The translations under genes and the position numbers were made by a program. Positions 34,976 to 45,805 of a stretch of DNA of 64,000 bases are shown here, piece by piece (within the stretch, counting starts at the first letter, position 1; every line of letters starts with the position of its first letter). The notes beneath the pieces are model-generated. The model saw only the letters and a list, made by a program, of their open reading frames with translations, had not been told where the DNA came from and made no database searches. This DNA comes from Ceratothoa steindachneri (taxonomy: Eukaryota; Arthropoda; Malacostraca; Isopoda; Cymothoidae), in assembly GCA_963969495.1 (NCBI GenBank), contig OZ018330.1, positions 48,321,206-48,385,205 on the forward strand, written 5' to 3'.

Positions 34976-35539
34976 GCAAGTGTCCAAATTAATATTTAAG
35001 CTAAATTAAGATCAAGAATAAAGGAACAACAAATATAAAGAAGCTTAAATAAAAGAGGCGAAATGCCCAACGCTAAAATAACAAACAAAAACAAAAAATA
35101 ATGAATAGACAACCTTTCACTTAGCAAAATATGACTTAAAAGGCTTGAAAGCCACGACGGGGAAACCAACTTAAGAATTAGTAAACTATTAAACATAAGG
35201 AAGACCATGACCGTCATGGGCGGTCATGAAACTATAGAAGGATGAGAAGTAAAAACTAAAAATATAAAAGGGAGAAATGCTAGTGATGCCCTCGACAACA
35301 AAGCAAACTAGTAAACAATTTCACGCCTATGAAAACCTACCACACATTTCATCACTTTCATTAACTTGAACTTGAACTTGTCTGGGTTCAGTGGTTGCGT
35401 CCTTCTCGCCAGAGGTGGTTGAGACCCTGCGATCACCGATTTTCTTTCGGATCTTATGTAGTATTTTTCGGCAATTAAAATGAATTAAATTCCAAAAGGC
35501 TTCAAATTCGAAAAATAGTTTACGAGGCAAAGATTTGCA
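34976..35539. other. No gene recognised
   Basis: AT-rich sequence after repeat D, with the last GAGGCGAAATGCCCAA motif and short frames (34996-35217 and 35327-35530, minus) that are not recognised. Confidence 0.4.
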
Positions 35540-35795
35540 GACATTTATTTACCTCAGAGCTACCGTCGCTGAAACAATTTATTGACCAAAAAATCTACCC
35601 TGGCTGAACCAATTTATTAACCTTAGGTATACCTTGGCTGAACTAATTTATTGACGTCAGAGTTATCTTGGCTGAAACAATTTAGTGACCTCATATCTAC
35701 CTAGACCGAAACAATTTATTGTCCTCAGAGCTACTTTGGTTGAAACGATTTATTGTCCTCAGAGCTACCTTGGCGGAAGCCATTTGTTGAACGTT
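35540..35795 (+). repeat. Minisatellite, about 34-bp unit
   Basis: About seven imperfect copies of a unit like CTTGGCTGAAACAATTTATT followed by GACCTCAGAGCTAC. Confidence 0.88.
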
Positions 35796-36244
35796 TGGAC
35801 AAAATCAATTTGTTTAGAATTGTAAACATGCTTTTTACAGATTTTCGCGCGCATTTAAATGACTTGAAAGCCAAATTGCAGGGCTCAGGTAAAATCTTAT
35901 GTTCGATAATATAAATATGTCTATAATTAACCTATGTTTTTTTTAAAGTCGATGTAGACAGTGCGAGTTGTAGATATTTCCAAAATTCGAAATAAAGCCT
36001 CGACAGTCTTCACTGCTAATTCTCAAGATTATTGATTCAACTGTTGAACAATTAATTCTCTTAAAGATTTGGGAATTCAGAAAATTGAAAAAAGAAACCC
36101 CCAAATTCATTAATTTTCTAGAGAATATAAAACTGGAATAATTGAACTTGCAGGTGTTTCAGTAGATTGGTGAGGATAATTTTGAAATAAAGTTGATTGA
36201 TTTCCAGAGTAATATTCAGTAGCAGGAATTTATTGACTTGACTT
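35796..36244. other. AT-rich sequence, nothing recognised
   Basis: No open frame or repeat seen. Confidence 0.5.
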
Positions 36245-37307
36245 AAGGGCGCAGGTCATAAGACCCCTTGCTCTTTGTCTGCCCCCCCCCCCTCCATCCA
36301 GTCCACTATGTACCGAGCCAGCTGTTCATCTTGTTTCAAATGCAGCCCAAACATCCACTATAATCTGGTCTCCCCATCTCTCGGGTGTTCTACCTCTCGG
36401 TCTCCTACCTTGTAAGCTAGCTGTATAGGCTTGTCGTACATAGCTTTCTGGTGGCCTTCTCATAACATGTCCAAACCACTTGATTCTCTTCCTTCTGATT
36501 ACATCCGTAATGGCCTCCTCCATGTTCAACTCTTCTCTTACACTAACATTTGTCCTTCTATGTCTCCAGTTGGTGCTGATGATACTCCTGAGGCACCTCA
36601 TTTCAAAGGCATTCAGTCTCTTCTCATCTTCAGCGAGCAGCGTCACGGTTTACTAAGCATAGATGGCAATGGGAACTATTAAACATTTATATAATCTTAT
36701 CTTTAACTTCTGTGGTATATCTCTTCTGGACCACACAGTGTTTTTCAGCTTCCCAAATGCCACAGCAGCCATGGCTATTCTCCTTCTTACATCGTCTGAA
36801 GATCCCAAGATAACACTTCCCAGAAAAATCAAATTGATCTACCTTTACCATATTACCGGCTATCCGGATATTTCCATCAGCTAGGGACAATACATTACAC
36901 TTGTTGCTGTTGATCTTGATTCCCCCACTTCTTGCATGCCATTTCTAGTTGTTCCGTTGACATGCTTAATTTGTCAAATGTGGTTGCCAACGAGGTGGCA
37001 TCATCAGCATACTTCACATCTAGAGACATTTTTTCCTTCAAAATTCACATTGTTATCCAGACTATTAAGTTCGTTCATTACAAACTCAAGAAAGATGTTG
37101 AACAGTATAGGTGAGAGGATACACCCCTGCCTCACCCCAACTTCGACGCAGAATCACTGTCAGTGAGCCACCCACCATCACTGCACACTCTGTATTGCCA
37201 TACAAACTTTTAATTATCTCCACTATCTTCCTCCTCACACCAACAACATCCAAGATTTTCAAAAGAGCCTCTCTCCAATCTGTATCAAATGCCGCTTCTC
37301 GTCGCTC
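36245..37307 (-). pseudogene. RTE-like LINE, RT palm to C-terminus
   Basis: Minus-strand RT remnants: AAFDTDWREALLKILD (motif A region, about 37290-37245), VEIIKSLYGNTECAV, a decayed motif B with SPILFNIFLEFVMNEL (about 37110-37065), and after several frameshifts a 106-codon frame (36646-36326) with EDEKRLNAFEMRCLRSI and RRKRIKWFGHVMRRP, RRPRGRTPERWGDQI. That C-terminal pattern is typical of RTE-type and similar LINEs. The YADD region (about 36990) is unreadable. Its 5' part is cut off precisely at the terminal-inverted-repeat element starting at 37308. Confidence 0.78.
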
Positions 37308-37743
37308 TAAACGGTATCGTTTTCACCCACTCGTGGCACAGGATCTTTTTTACCCGCTCGCAGGAGCAAGCTATATCTCACAGTAGTATGGTAACCTGAA
37401 CTGTATGAAATGATAGTATGTGGTTACTACACAATGATTAACCACCTTTACACTGTATTTAATGGTTATTTTAACCTTCACTTTTGTCGTTGCTGTACAC
37501 GGTATCGTTTTCACAGCCCCATAGCATGGGATCGTTTTTTCACAACCGTGGGGTTACGCTATACCTTTCAATAGTAAGTAAAGTACAATGTTTGTAGTGA
37601 TGGTTTGGAAGCTCTTTGCTAAACTAACCACATACCATCATTGCATACTGTGCAGGTTACCATACTACTGTAAGATATAGCTTGCTCTTACGGGCGGGTA
37701 AAAACGATCCTGTGCCACGAGTGGGTGAAAACGATATCGTTTA
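37308..37743. mobile_element. 436-bp terminal-inverted-repeat (MITE-like) element
   Basis: The first and last 119 bp (37308-37426 and 37625-37743) are inverted copies at roughly 90% identity by eye, starting TAAACGGTATCGTTTTCACC and TAAACGATATCGTTTTCACC. The ~200-bp centre has no coding capacity and itself contains a decayed direct copy of the arm's outer part (CGGTATCGTTTTCACAGCCC near 37500). It sits in the RT motif A region of an RTE-like LINE. No target duplication is obvious. Confidence 0.9.
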
Positions 37744-38436
37744 CAGCCACGCCATAAGTGAAAGTTAAAATACCCAATTAATACAGTTCTCTTTAGGACT
37801 GTAAGATTGGTCTATTGAATACAGGTACCCGCTTGGCGTGGATGAAGGGGGTGGTCTAAGTCCGACCCATGTAGTGTGAAGGTGCATCTTGTTGCTATAG
37901 TAACTGCTTATATAGCTAAAATAAAATTTCTCTCTTCCTTTAGTTTTGATTTTTTGTGCTTATTAAATGAATTGCGTTTTAATTTATATTTAATAGGGTA
38001 AGATTTTAGTTGGATCTTTTTGAAATAACCAATAAAAGAATATCATTACTTTGATTCTTTTTCTAATGTCCGAAATTCCGAACGGCTGGGGTAGGTTTTT
38101 AGATCCAGCCAATTTTTGCCTTTAACCTTTAAAAGAAGGTTAACCACCCTTAATCTAGAGAGAATACTAGTAGACTCAGTGATGACTAGTGAGGTGCGCA
38201 ACTCTTCATCTTCTGTTTAAAACTGGGAGAGCTCGCGATGCTCCAAATGGCAGCTGCAGCAATGCTAGTCATGCTGCATTCAACGCCCAATTACAACTAA
38301 TACAAAATACAATAGTAGTCAAGAAAGCTGTGCCGGTGGTAAGTGTAGGCCGTGACTGCCGATTGCAGAGTCTGTCCTTGTCTGCAACATTTAACTTACA
38401 GATGACGCGAAACGGGGTGGAAAGCGAGGTATAACC
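37744..38436. other. Unassigned sequence
   Basis: No continuation of the interrupted LINE is recognised to the right of the inverted-repeat element. Overlapping short frames at 38189-38472 on both strands show no known motif. Confidence 0.4.
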
Positions 38437-38722
38437 TAACAAGATCAACCGACCTAAGTCACATGCTCTCAATTATTATGACCTTACAACATTCAAAAGT
38501 TTCAATAATTCCCAGACTAACCTTGGGATGATCTTGGAAATTATAACAGTCGAAAGAGAATGTAAAACAACATAAAGGGTTTCAAATTTCGTTAGACTCG
38601 GCCGAATAGTTATAATGTTATTGCCAAAAAAACTCAGTGAAAAATAAAATAGTGACCATGCGACCGACGACCTACTGACCGATATAATAACTTAGAGTCA
38701 CGTGCACGCGACGAACAAGGAG
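38437..38722 (+). repeat. Dispersed repeat family D, copy 2
   Basis: Full-length type: ACCGACCTAAGTCACATGCT at the left, then CTAACCTTGGGATGATCTTG, GAAAGAGAATGTAAAACAAC, TTTCAAATTTCGTTAGA and a right end with GACCGACGACCTACTGACCG and CACGTGCACGCGACGAACAA. Non-coding. Confidence 0.88.
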
Positions 38723-39439
38723 GGTCGGATAAGAGAAGGATACTACGTGACTAAGAGGAAAGAAGAAGGATGTATATAAAATAGAGAGGCGCAGATATAA
38801 AATTAGTGTTGTTGGTGGAAAAGGGTAAGGCAATAGGTTAAAAAAGCGATGGGGAGGGGCGCGCAGTGTAAAGAGGACTCAAAGTGTAGATGTGAAGTAG
38901 TGAATCTGATGTGGCTGGAAACCTAACCGGAAAAACAGGAATTCGCAGGACATTAAAAGCCACAGTTGATTAGATTGAGAAAATACAGCGAATTTCAAAG
39001 ACGAAATTGGACTCGGATGGCAGCTAAGATGAAGCTAAGATGGCAGCTAAGGTGGATGGCAACTAAGATGGCAGCTTGTCATCTGAATATTTAGAGGGTA
39101 CCCGGCAGTAGATGATTGTTTTTTGCGTCAAGAACGTTAGCTCTTTTAGGTCAGCTACAAATCTGAACGATATTTAAAGCGCTAGATTTCATATGAGTAA
39201 TTTCCTAAACGTGACCATAAAGTGCTTTGTAATAGTCCAAAATATTGGGGCACCGAAAATTATTAAGTATCATTGAACTAAATAGTTTTATGGCAAATAA
39301 AAGTAATTTACATAGATGTTGGTAGAGAGGAAATGGTTCCAATAAGACGGAAGAGCGATCGAGCCTAATGCAATACGGCGATACGGCATTAGAAACACAA
39401 AAATAAATAATAAAAAAAAATGTTTCTAAATTTATGTAG
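38723..39439. other. Unassigned, with small AAGATGGCAGCT repeats
   Basis: A short direct repeat of AAGATGGCAGCTAAG-like words lies at about 39018-39080. No gene seen. Confidence 0.5.
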
Positions 39440-39479
39440 ATTTTTCTATTTCTAATAAATAGTAGACAAGGCAGGGAAT

Positions 39480-39930
39480 CAATTTAGTAATTTACTAATG
39501 GTTGGGGACTCATTCATCAGAGGTCAACTTGATGAAGTTTGAGTAAGGAACCCTCTGAAAAGGAAGATATTATGGTTTTCAGGGGTTACTTTCAAAAACT
39601 AGTTCGAGTCTTTCGATGATTTTACTAACAGAGCAACACGCGACCTAGCATCCATTGTGTATGGTGGAACTAATAATTTACTTTTCCATTAAGTCTGAAG
39701 AACTTCTGAAGCAGTACAGGCAGCTTTTGAGGAGATTGAAGGAGAGGAGTAAAAAATTATCTTTATATGCATTAAATATTGTATTATTCTTTGTCAGGAA
39801 GGAGTTAACTTCGCTGACTTCTGGAATCATTTCTATGAGTGTCCAGGTATGTTTGAGGATGATGGTTTGGACCTAAACTGTCATGCAATAGCGAGAGCGC
39901 AGATTAATAAAAAAAAATGTGCCTAAGCTT
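39480..39930 (+). pseudogene. CR1 ORF1, SGNH-hydrolase (esterase)-like domain
   Basis: Readable across frames: MVGDSFIRGQLDEV (the GDS nucleophile block, Ser conserved), RKILWFSGVTF, IVYGGTNNLL (the HVGTND block, with His lost), EELLKQYRQLLRRLKERSKK, then QEGVNFADFWNHFYE and MFEDDGLDLNCHAIARAQI (the DGLHL block; Asp kept, His changed to Asp). This is the lipolytic esterase-like domain found in ORF1 of many CR1 LINEs; its substrate in retrotransposition is not established. Stops and frameshifts make it a pseudogene. Confidence 0.78.
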
Positions 39931-40039
39931 TTTGGGGTGGAAAGTCCTGAACGAATCCCTAGCAAACGTGAGCGAAGCTTATCAGCTAATCGGTAACGAT
40001 GCCAAAAGCATCGATTGTCCATCGTGCTTTTACACAAAT

Positions 40040-41880
40040 GGACAAAGCGCAAGATGTAAAATACATCAACTTCAATCGCTTATAGAATTCTAAGACTTTG
40101 ATACGATAGTAATTAATGAAAGTTCCAGAAAATATAACAGAAAAGGTATTCAAGGTTATAAAATTACTTTTGGGTATAAATAAAGATTTAGGATGATACA
40201 AACTACTGAAATATAATATTTATAAACATATTCCGTGTATAAAAGAAAATTTAAAGGTCACTTAAACTAATAAATAAATAATCAAATCAAATAATAGCTC
40301 TGTTGTTTATCGATATCAATACATTTATTATCGTAGGGAAGTAAACAAAAATTAAGAATTACGAAACGACAACATGAAATAAACATATGGAAACAAGAGA
40401 AAAACAATTAGGGAGAATACATATAGGCTCAAAAACTTCAAATAATCGTTTACTTGTAAATTATACTCCTAAAATAGCTATGGTTCTAAATGATTAATTC
40501 GCGAGCGTTTTTACCGAAAAGGATACCTCAAATATACCAATCTTATCTCGTGTGTTTAATTCATCTCAAAATTCAATACTCTCAAAGGTTAGAATCAGTG
40601 AATTAGAAATAATGAACTATATTAATCAAATAAAACTTTTGAACTCTCCAGCAACAGGCAATATCTATGCGATCCATTTAAACAACTAAAAAACGAATCA
40701 GTAAAGCCTATATGCAAAATTTTCAACCAATCTTTAAACGAAGGTAGCACACCATAGGATTTTCTTTTGAAAAAAGGAGCTTCAAAAGACTACACCATTA
40801 ACTATAGACCAATCAGCTTGACGTTAGTGGTCCATTAACTTTGGAAATCTATTATTAGAGATAAAAAGTCGAACATTTATCATCTCAAAATTTAGTCAAA
40901 AACAGTCAACATGAATTTTGACGCAAGCGTTCATACCTCAATAACCTTTTAGAATTCTTTATTGATATGATGAAAAACTGCGATGAACAAAAGCTGTTGA
41001 AATTATGGAATTGGATTTTCAAAACATTCGATACCGTTCCTCACAAGAGACTTGGTATTAAACTGAAAGACCATGGAATAAAGGGGAAATTTCTAAATTG
41101 GATAGAGGTCTAGCTTGCAAATAGAAAGCAAAGAGTTGTTATAAACGATGCTAGTTCAAACTTGGCTCCAGCTAGAGAGCCCAGTTTGATTATTACTATT
41201 TATAATTTATGTCAATGATCTTGAAAAAATCTATAAGTTAAATTTCAACGTTTGCTAATGACGCTAAGCTGGGTTGTAGTAGAGCCAATTGTCATTGATA
41301 GTGATAATCTATAGCGAAATCTAACCAAAATAACTGAATGGTCGGAGAAATGGCAGATGAAACGGTTTATTATAATTATAATATAAATGTTTGAAACTTA
41401 TATCAGCTTTGATTTTTATCTCTTTCTTACATTTTGCTTCTAATTTAGGAAATATCTTTGTCGCGACGAAATCACAAATGTAGTACTTAAAAGACTAGAT
41501 TTCAACGCAAAAATGGATATTACGTAAATTAGAAGCGGAATGTAAAAAGGAGAATAGAAATGGGTCAGTTAGGAGTGTGATTTGTGTGTTATAATTTCAA
41601 ATGATCTTACGCCCTCAAAACACTGTACTGAAGTATCCAAGAAAGCAAAGAGAATTCTCGGCTACATAGCTAGAAATGTTAAATATGAAAGCAAATAAAT
41701 CATTCTTGCCCTATATAAAGCACTAGTCAGACGACACTTGGAGTTTATCCTTTAGTTTTGTTCTCCATCATTGCATAAAGACATTTTGGCATTGGAGCAG
41801 ATTCGAGGAAACGCTACTATAATGATTCCAAAACTGGCTAAAAAACCATATGCAGAGTCTCCTAAATTAAAATAGTTCAT
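40040..41880 (+). pseudogene. CR1 ORF2, partial endonuclease, RT and C-terminus
   Basis: Endonuclease start: TNGQSARCKIHQLQSLIEF then DFDTIVINES. RT linker: VFTEKDTSNIPI-like block at about 40510-40550, then SKVRISELEIMNYINQIK, NYRPISLTLVV (about 40805-40840), motif A TFDTVPHKRLGIKLKDHG (about 41015-41070), NWIEV and RKQRVVINDASSNL, TEWSEKWQM. C-terminal block: SKKAKRILGYIARNVKY, LYKALVRRHLEF and TIMIPKLAKKPY. Motif C is not readable. The pattern is clearly CR1. Numerous frameshifts. Confidence 0.83.
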
Positions 41881-42199
41881 CGTGTGCATTTGTTATTAGG
41901 ATGTTGGTCTGGGATCTGCTCTCCACCCCTTATTTTTCCTCCTGACCGGTTTGATCTCAATTAAAGCAAATATTTAGACTACTCGGCTACGCGGTAAAAC
42001 AAATATTCTCCCAAATTGACAAGTTTTTAACGCATGCTTCGCTAGGTCGATCAGGACTATGAAAAAGAGAAAAATTAATTAGGAATTCTTTGCGGGAAGG
42101 TAGACTAAGGTCGATATGCGACAACCCCCGCTCTTCTTAGGCATATTTCCTCTGGCTCTCTAAAATACCGCTCCTTGTCACTAAATAAGTCATATTTAA

Positions 42200-44350
42200 T
42201 TCGTAACTATTTCTAAGAAACTAGCTATCTTCGATGAGAAAGAAAACTCCTGTTTCATCCTTAATTAACCAACCTCATCTTGGTTTTGCCTCTCTACGTG
42301 TCTATAAATATGGCTGATTTCATTTCTGACTTTATCTTTTTCAAGTAATTAGTTCTCTTCGGCGTGGCAGAGAGCTGAACATTGGATCACTAACATTATT
42401 TCAGCTGCTGCCTATCCCAATAAGTACTCGTTCCTCCATGCTACGAGAACTATATGGTAAGGAAGTGGCGATGGTTTAATCGCTACTTCCCAGTATGTCC
42501 TACTCTCTCATTCCAATCAAGAAGCAATCATAGCATCTTCGAAGTTCTTCTTACCTCCTGGGCTTAGAAACCATCTCTCAAAATTTTTGGTTACTCATTA
42601 GATAGTTTGTTTGACGATTTGAAACTATTTATAAACCAACCCTCTTCTAGCTCTCAATATCAACCTTCCTTATCCTTGTTGACTTTGATATCCATTCCCA
42701 AACTTCTGAGTTCTGTTAACATTTGTGCTTTATTTTCCATATCAGCATGTCTCCTATTTCACCCAATCTCATGGAAGTATACCCGATATTAATATTTCCT
42801 TCTTTTCGTTACATAGCCTCACTGTAACAGATCAATCGACGGAAAGTTCAGACTACTTTTTATGCAGTTTGTTGTTTCTTTCTTCCCAGTGCTCCCACCA
42901 TTCACTTACCTCCGGACATCTCGTCATGTCATCGTCTGTTTTACTACATCGACCAGGAACGAAAGACCCTAGATCTTGCCTCCTACCTTCATCGACAGGA
43001 TTTTATTATTCATACATATAATTGACCTCAGTGACTCCTTTTGTTTTTTTCCTGAATCCTCTCATCCTCGGATTCCATTCGTAAACTGCGTGCTCCTTAG
43101 TTTTCCAAAGTAATTCTGAGGCTGAAGTAGTACAGGCGAGCGTGCGAGAGGAGCTTTTGGGTTGCTCTTGCTTCAGGTACTGAGACGATTGCTGTCTCAC
43201 TAGACTACACTATTGCCACTCACTCCTACTTCGCCTTTATGAAATCGGTTGGTGATGCTTACAAAAACTGTATCCTGTCATATTAGAAACAAAAAACAAT
43301 TGAAGAACTCATACAGCCTGGCTTTAGGGTTTGACACAGCAATGAATTAGCTTTTTTAAATGTAACTGACGATCACTTTCGTCGGGAAACTGTTCAGGCC
43401 AGCTCTCATTTCTAGTACTTCTTGACCTATCGGCAGCCTTTGATACTCTCGATCATAGCGTTCATATTTATCTTCTTAACAATTTAATTGTGGTGTCTTG
43501 AATCGCCTTTGACTGGTTTAGCTCATACTTAACATGGGCTTTGTAGATGCGTTTTGATGTCCAGAAAGGCTGGAAACTTGGTCAGCTGTTTGCTGGTATA
43601 TATCATTTTATTTCTGGTATAAAAGTGTCTCCTCTATATGCTTTCATTTCTATTAAAGATGTAACCTAATTCTACTTTTTTTCCTCCAGTCACGTTATCT
43701 GAATCTTTTAGAAATATTTTATCTGATAACGTCATCATAACTGAGTGGCTCTCTGACGACTATTTGAAACTCAATCATGACAAAACTGATGTATTGCTAG
43801 TGGCTAGACCTTCAACTGTGGCTCACTACAAAACTATTGCTCATTTTTAACCTTTTCGGTTCTCTTTTCCGAAACTATTAAAAATCAGGCGCCAAATGTA
43901 TTAATAAACTATCTCTCAAACCTCATTTTGCTGATGTCTACAAGTCTAATATCATGGCTGTATATGCTCTTTTTTTTACCGTAATAGCTTTAAAATACAA
44001 GTTATATTTTCATCACCTCTCGCCTTAACTATTGTCACTTTCTTCTCTCTGGATCCAATGCTTCATCTCTTCAACCTCCTTCAAATTGTTCAAAGATTAT
44101 CAGCCTGAATATTTCTACCACGTGAGCGTTTCTCTCATTGCTTAGTGAAATGCACTTTCCCTTTTAAGGACCCGTTTCTTAACTACACTTTCTTAAATAC
44201 TGAACCACCCTCTTTACGTCGCTATCTCAATGAACTTATCCCAGCTCTCTAGATCTGTATATTCAGGGTTTATCTTCTCTTTCGCTTGTACCGCCTAGTC
44301 ATTTGTACTACACTGCCCATCGTAATTTCTCGATTTTCACTCCTAGGATG
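42200..44350 (+). mobile_element. L2-like LINE with endonuclease and RT remnants
   Basis: Endonuclease blocks include LVDFDIHSQ (GDFNIH-type, about 42680) and YQHVSYFTQSHGSIPDINIS (the QHV-x-PTHxxGHTLDL-type strand, about 42740-42800). RT motif A reads LLDLSAAFDTLDHS (about 43421-43462), followed by WFSSYLT. The C-terminal part has SRLNYCHFLLSGSNASS (about 44015-44065). The LDLSAAFDTVDH and RLDYCNxLLxGL signatures mark the L2/Rex1-like group. Frames are heavily broken; the left boundary is uncertain. Confidence 0.8.
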
Positions 44351-44805
44351 CGATGTATAATGAGGTAGGATGTATAATTATTGGCCAGTTGCTCTAGTTT
44401 CTCACCATCACGTGGTGCCTCCAAGCCTGCGTGCCTCGAAGGCCTATCTTTTCTTTTGTGCCGTTTCCTAATTGATAGGAACTCTGTGATGGCATAATTG
44501 TGGCCCTGAGAAGCAGCGGAGCAAAAAAATATAGGGTGATCTAAAAGTCTGTCCACAGTAGAAAAATTATTTTGTAGAAGTGAAAAAACAAAGAAATAAA
44601 TAAATGAAATGAAGAAATCAAGAAACGAAGAAATGAAGAAATAAGGAACTAAAAGAAAGACGAAATAAAGAATAGAAATTGTTTTGCCTTTGCCAAAAAA
44701 CTGAGAAGGATCAATTTCTGTTTTCGAGGACAAAGACGACATTTTCGACACTTATTGTAAAGAATTGGATGACATTGTATCAAATTTTCTCAGATACTTT
44801 TGAAT
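44351..44805. other. Unassigned; GAAAT-rich minus-strand frame
   Basis: A 147-codon minus-strand frame covers this area, but about 44575-44670 is a simple GAAAT/AAGAA-rich tract that makes its Phe/Ile-rich middle, so it is probably not a gene. Confidence 0.5.
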
Positions 44806-45076
44806 CACTCAATATTAGTGGTTTTCAACCGGGGTGCCGCGAGGGCGACCCTAAAATCATATAAACTTTAAGAACACTCAATATTAATGGTTCTCAACCG
44901 CGAAAGCGACCCTAAAATCATATAGACTTTAGGAACACTCAATATTAGTGGTTCTCAACCGGGGTGCCGCACGAGAGCGACTCTAAAATCATTTAGACAT
45001 TTGGACCACCCAATATTAGTGGTTTTCAACTGGGGTGCCGCGCGAGAGCGCCCCCCAAATCATTTTAAAATGCTTA
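44806..45076 (+). repeat. Four tandem copies of the hAT-like 5' terminus
   Basis: Units begin at about 44808, 44877, 44938 and 45008 with CAATATTAGTGGTTTTCAAC, then CGGGGTGCCGCG, GAGCGACCCTAAAATCAT and an AT-rich end; unit 2 lacks the GGGTGCCG part. Length 61-70 bp. Confidence 0.9.
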
Positions 45077-45150
45077 AATTTCAAAAACATATGTATTTCA
45101 AAAAATGATAAAAAAATCTAACGACCTTTGAAAGTATCTTGTGCAACATA

Positions 45151-45455
45151 AAAACAAAGTCAACAGACCTAAGTCACGTGCTCTCAATCATTCTGACTTT
45201 TGACCATATGACTTTAAGACCTTCAAAACTTTCAATAATTCCTGAATTAACCTTGGGAAGTCTTTGACAATTATATAACTTGAAAGAGTATGTAAAACAA
45301 CATAAGTGTTTCAAATTTCGTTAGAATTGGACGAATAGTTACGATGGTATTGCCAACAAAAAACATTGAAAAGTAAAATGGTTACCATCCGACCGACCAA
45401 CCTATGGACCGAAAAAGTAACATAGAATCGCACGCACGTGACGAACAACGCTAAA
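45151..45455 (+). repeat. Dispersed repeat family D, copy 3
   Basis: Full-length copy: AAAACAAAGTCAACAGACCT, AAGTCACGTGCTCTCAATCA, TTAACCTTGGGAAGTCTTTG, TTTCAAATTTCGTTAGAAT, ending GACCGACCAACCTATGGACC and GCACGCACGTGACGAACAAC. Located inside the hAT-like composite. Confidence 0.9.
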
Positions 45456-45724
45456 AGAAAGATTAGAGAAAGTAAATGAAAGAATTATGTGATACTCCTC
45501 AAGCTCAAATTTCCCATTAAACTTTTAAAGCTAAGATTTATTAATTTTCCATTTATTTTTTGTTCTATTTCGTTTAATTTAGCTTAAATGTCAATCGCGA
45601 TTAATTTTGAAGTGTTTTTCACATAATTAAGTATTTATAAGAAAATGATTTTATATTGGGTTTCTACGGCTGCTTTTAGATAGCAATTAAGATGCCGCTA
45701 TCATTAAAAGGTTGAAAATCACTG

Positions 45725-45726
<2 letters not shown>

Positions 45727-45801
<75 letters not shown>
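45727..45801 (+). repeat. (TA)n microsatellite
   Basis: About 37 TA repeats directly after the right end of the hAT-like element. Confidence 0.95.

Positions 45802-45805
<4 letters not shown>

Larger units (their letters stand above)
33851..35070 (+). repeat. Dispersed 16-mer GAGGCGAAGTGCCCAA, four copies
   Basis: The motif occurs at 33851-33866, 33923-33938, 34973-34987 (decayed) and 35055-35070, each followed by AT-rich sequence. Spacing is 72 bp and 82 bp within pairs, with about 1 kb of unrelated satellite and repeat inserted between pairs. It may be a 3' UTR repeat of LINE B split by later insertions. Confidence 0.7.
39440..41880 (+). mobile_element. CR1-type LINE, plus strand, with endonuclease deletion
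   Basis: Order on the plus strand: ORF1 esterase domain (39480-39930), start of the endonuclease (about 40045-40120), RT linker (about 40480), RT (40600-41360) and C-terminal region (41590-41875). The gap between the endonuclease start and the linker is about 350 bp instead of the roughly 900 bp expected, so much of the endonuclease is deleted. All frames are broken. The preserved ORF1 makes it the better of the two CR1 copies for reading that domain. Confidence 0.85.
44806..45724 (+). mobile_element. hAT-type non-autonomous element with multiplied 5' end and inserted repeat D
   Basis: The left end TAGTGGTTTTCAACCGGGGT resembles hAT terminal inverted repeats (CAGTGGTTCTCAACC type). The inverse end lies at about 45697-45720: its reverse complement reads CAGTGATTTTCAACCTTTT. 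Flanks CTCAATAT and GTCTATAT agree at six of eight positions, as an old 8-bp hAT target duplication might. No transposase is present. The left ~70 bp occur four times and family D copy 3 sits inside, so this is a composite. Confidence 0.65.

Noticed and set aside
44308..44751. 147-codon minus-strand frame
   Set aside because: Its centre is a GAAAT/AAGAA simple-sequence tract and no domain is recognisable.
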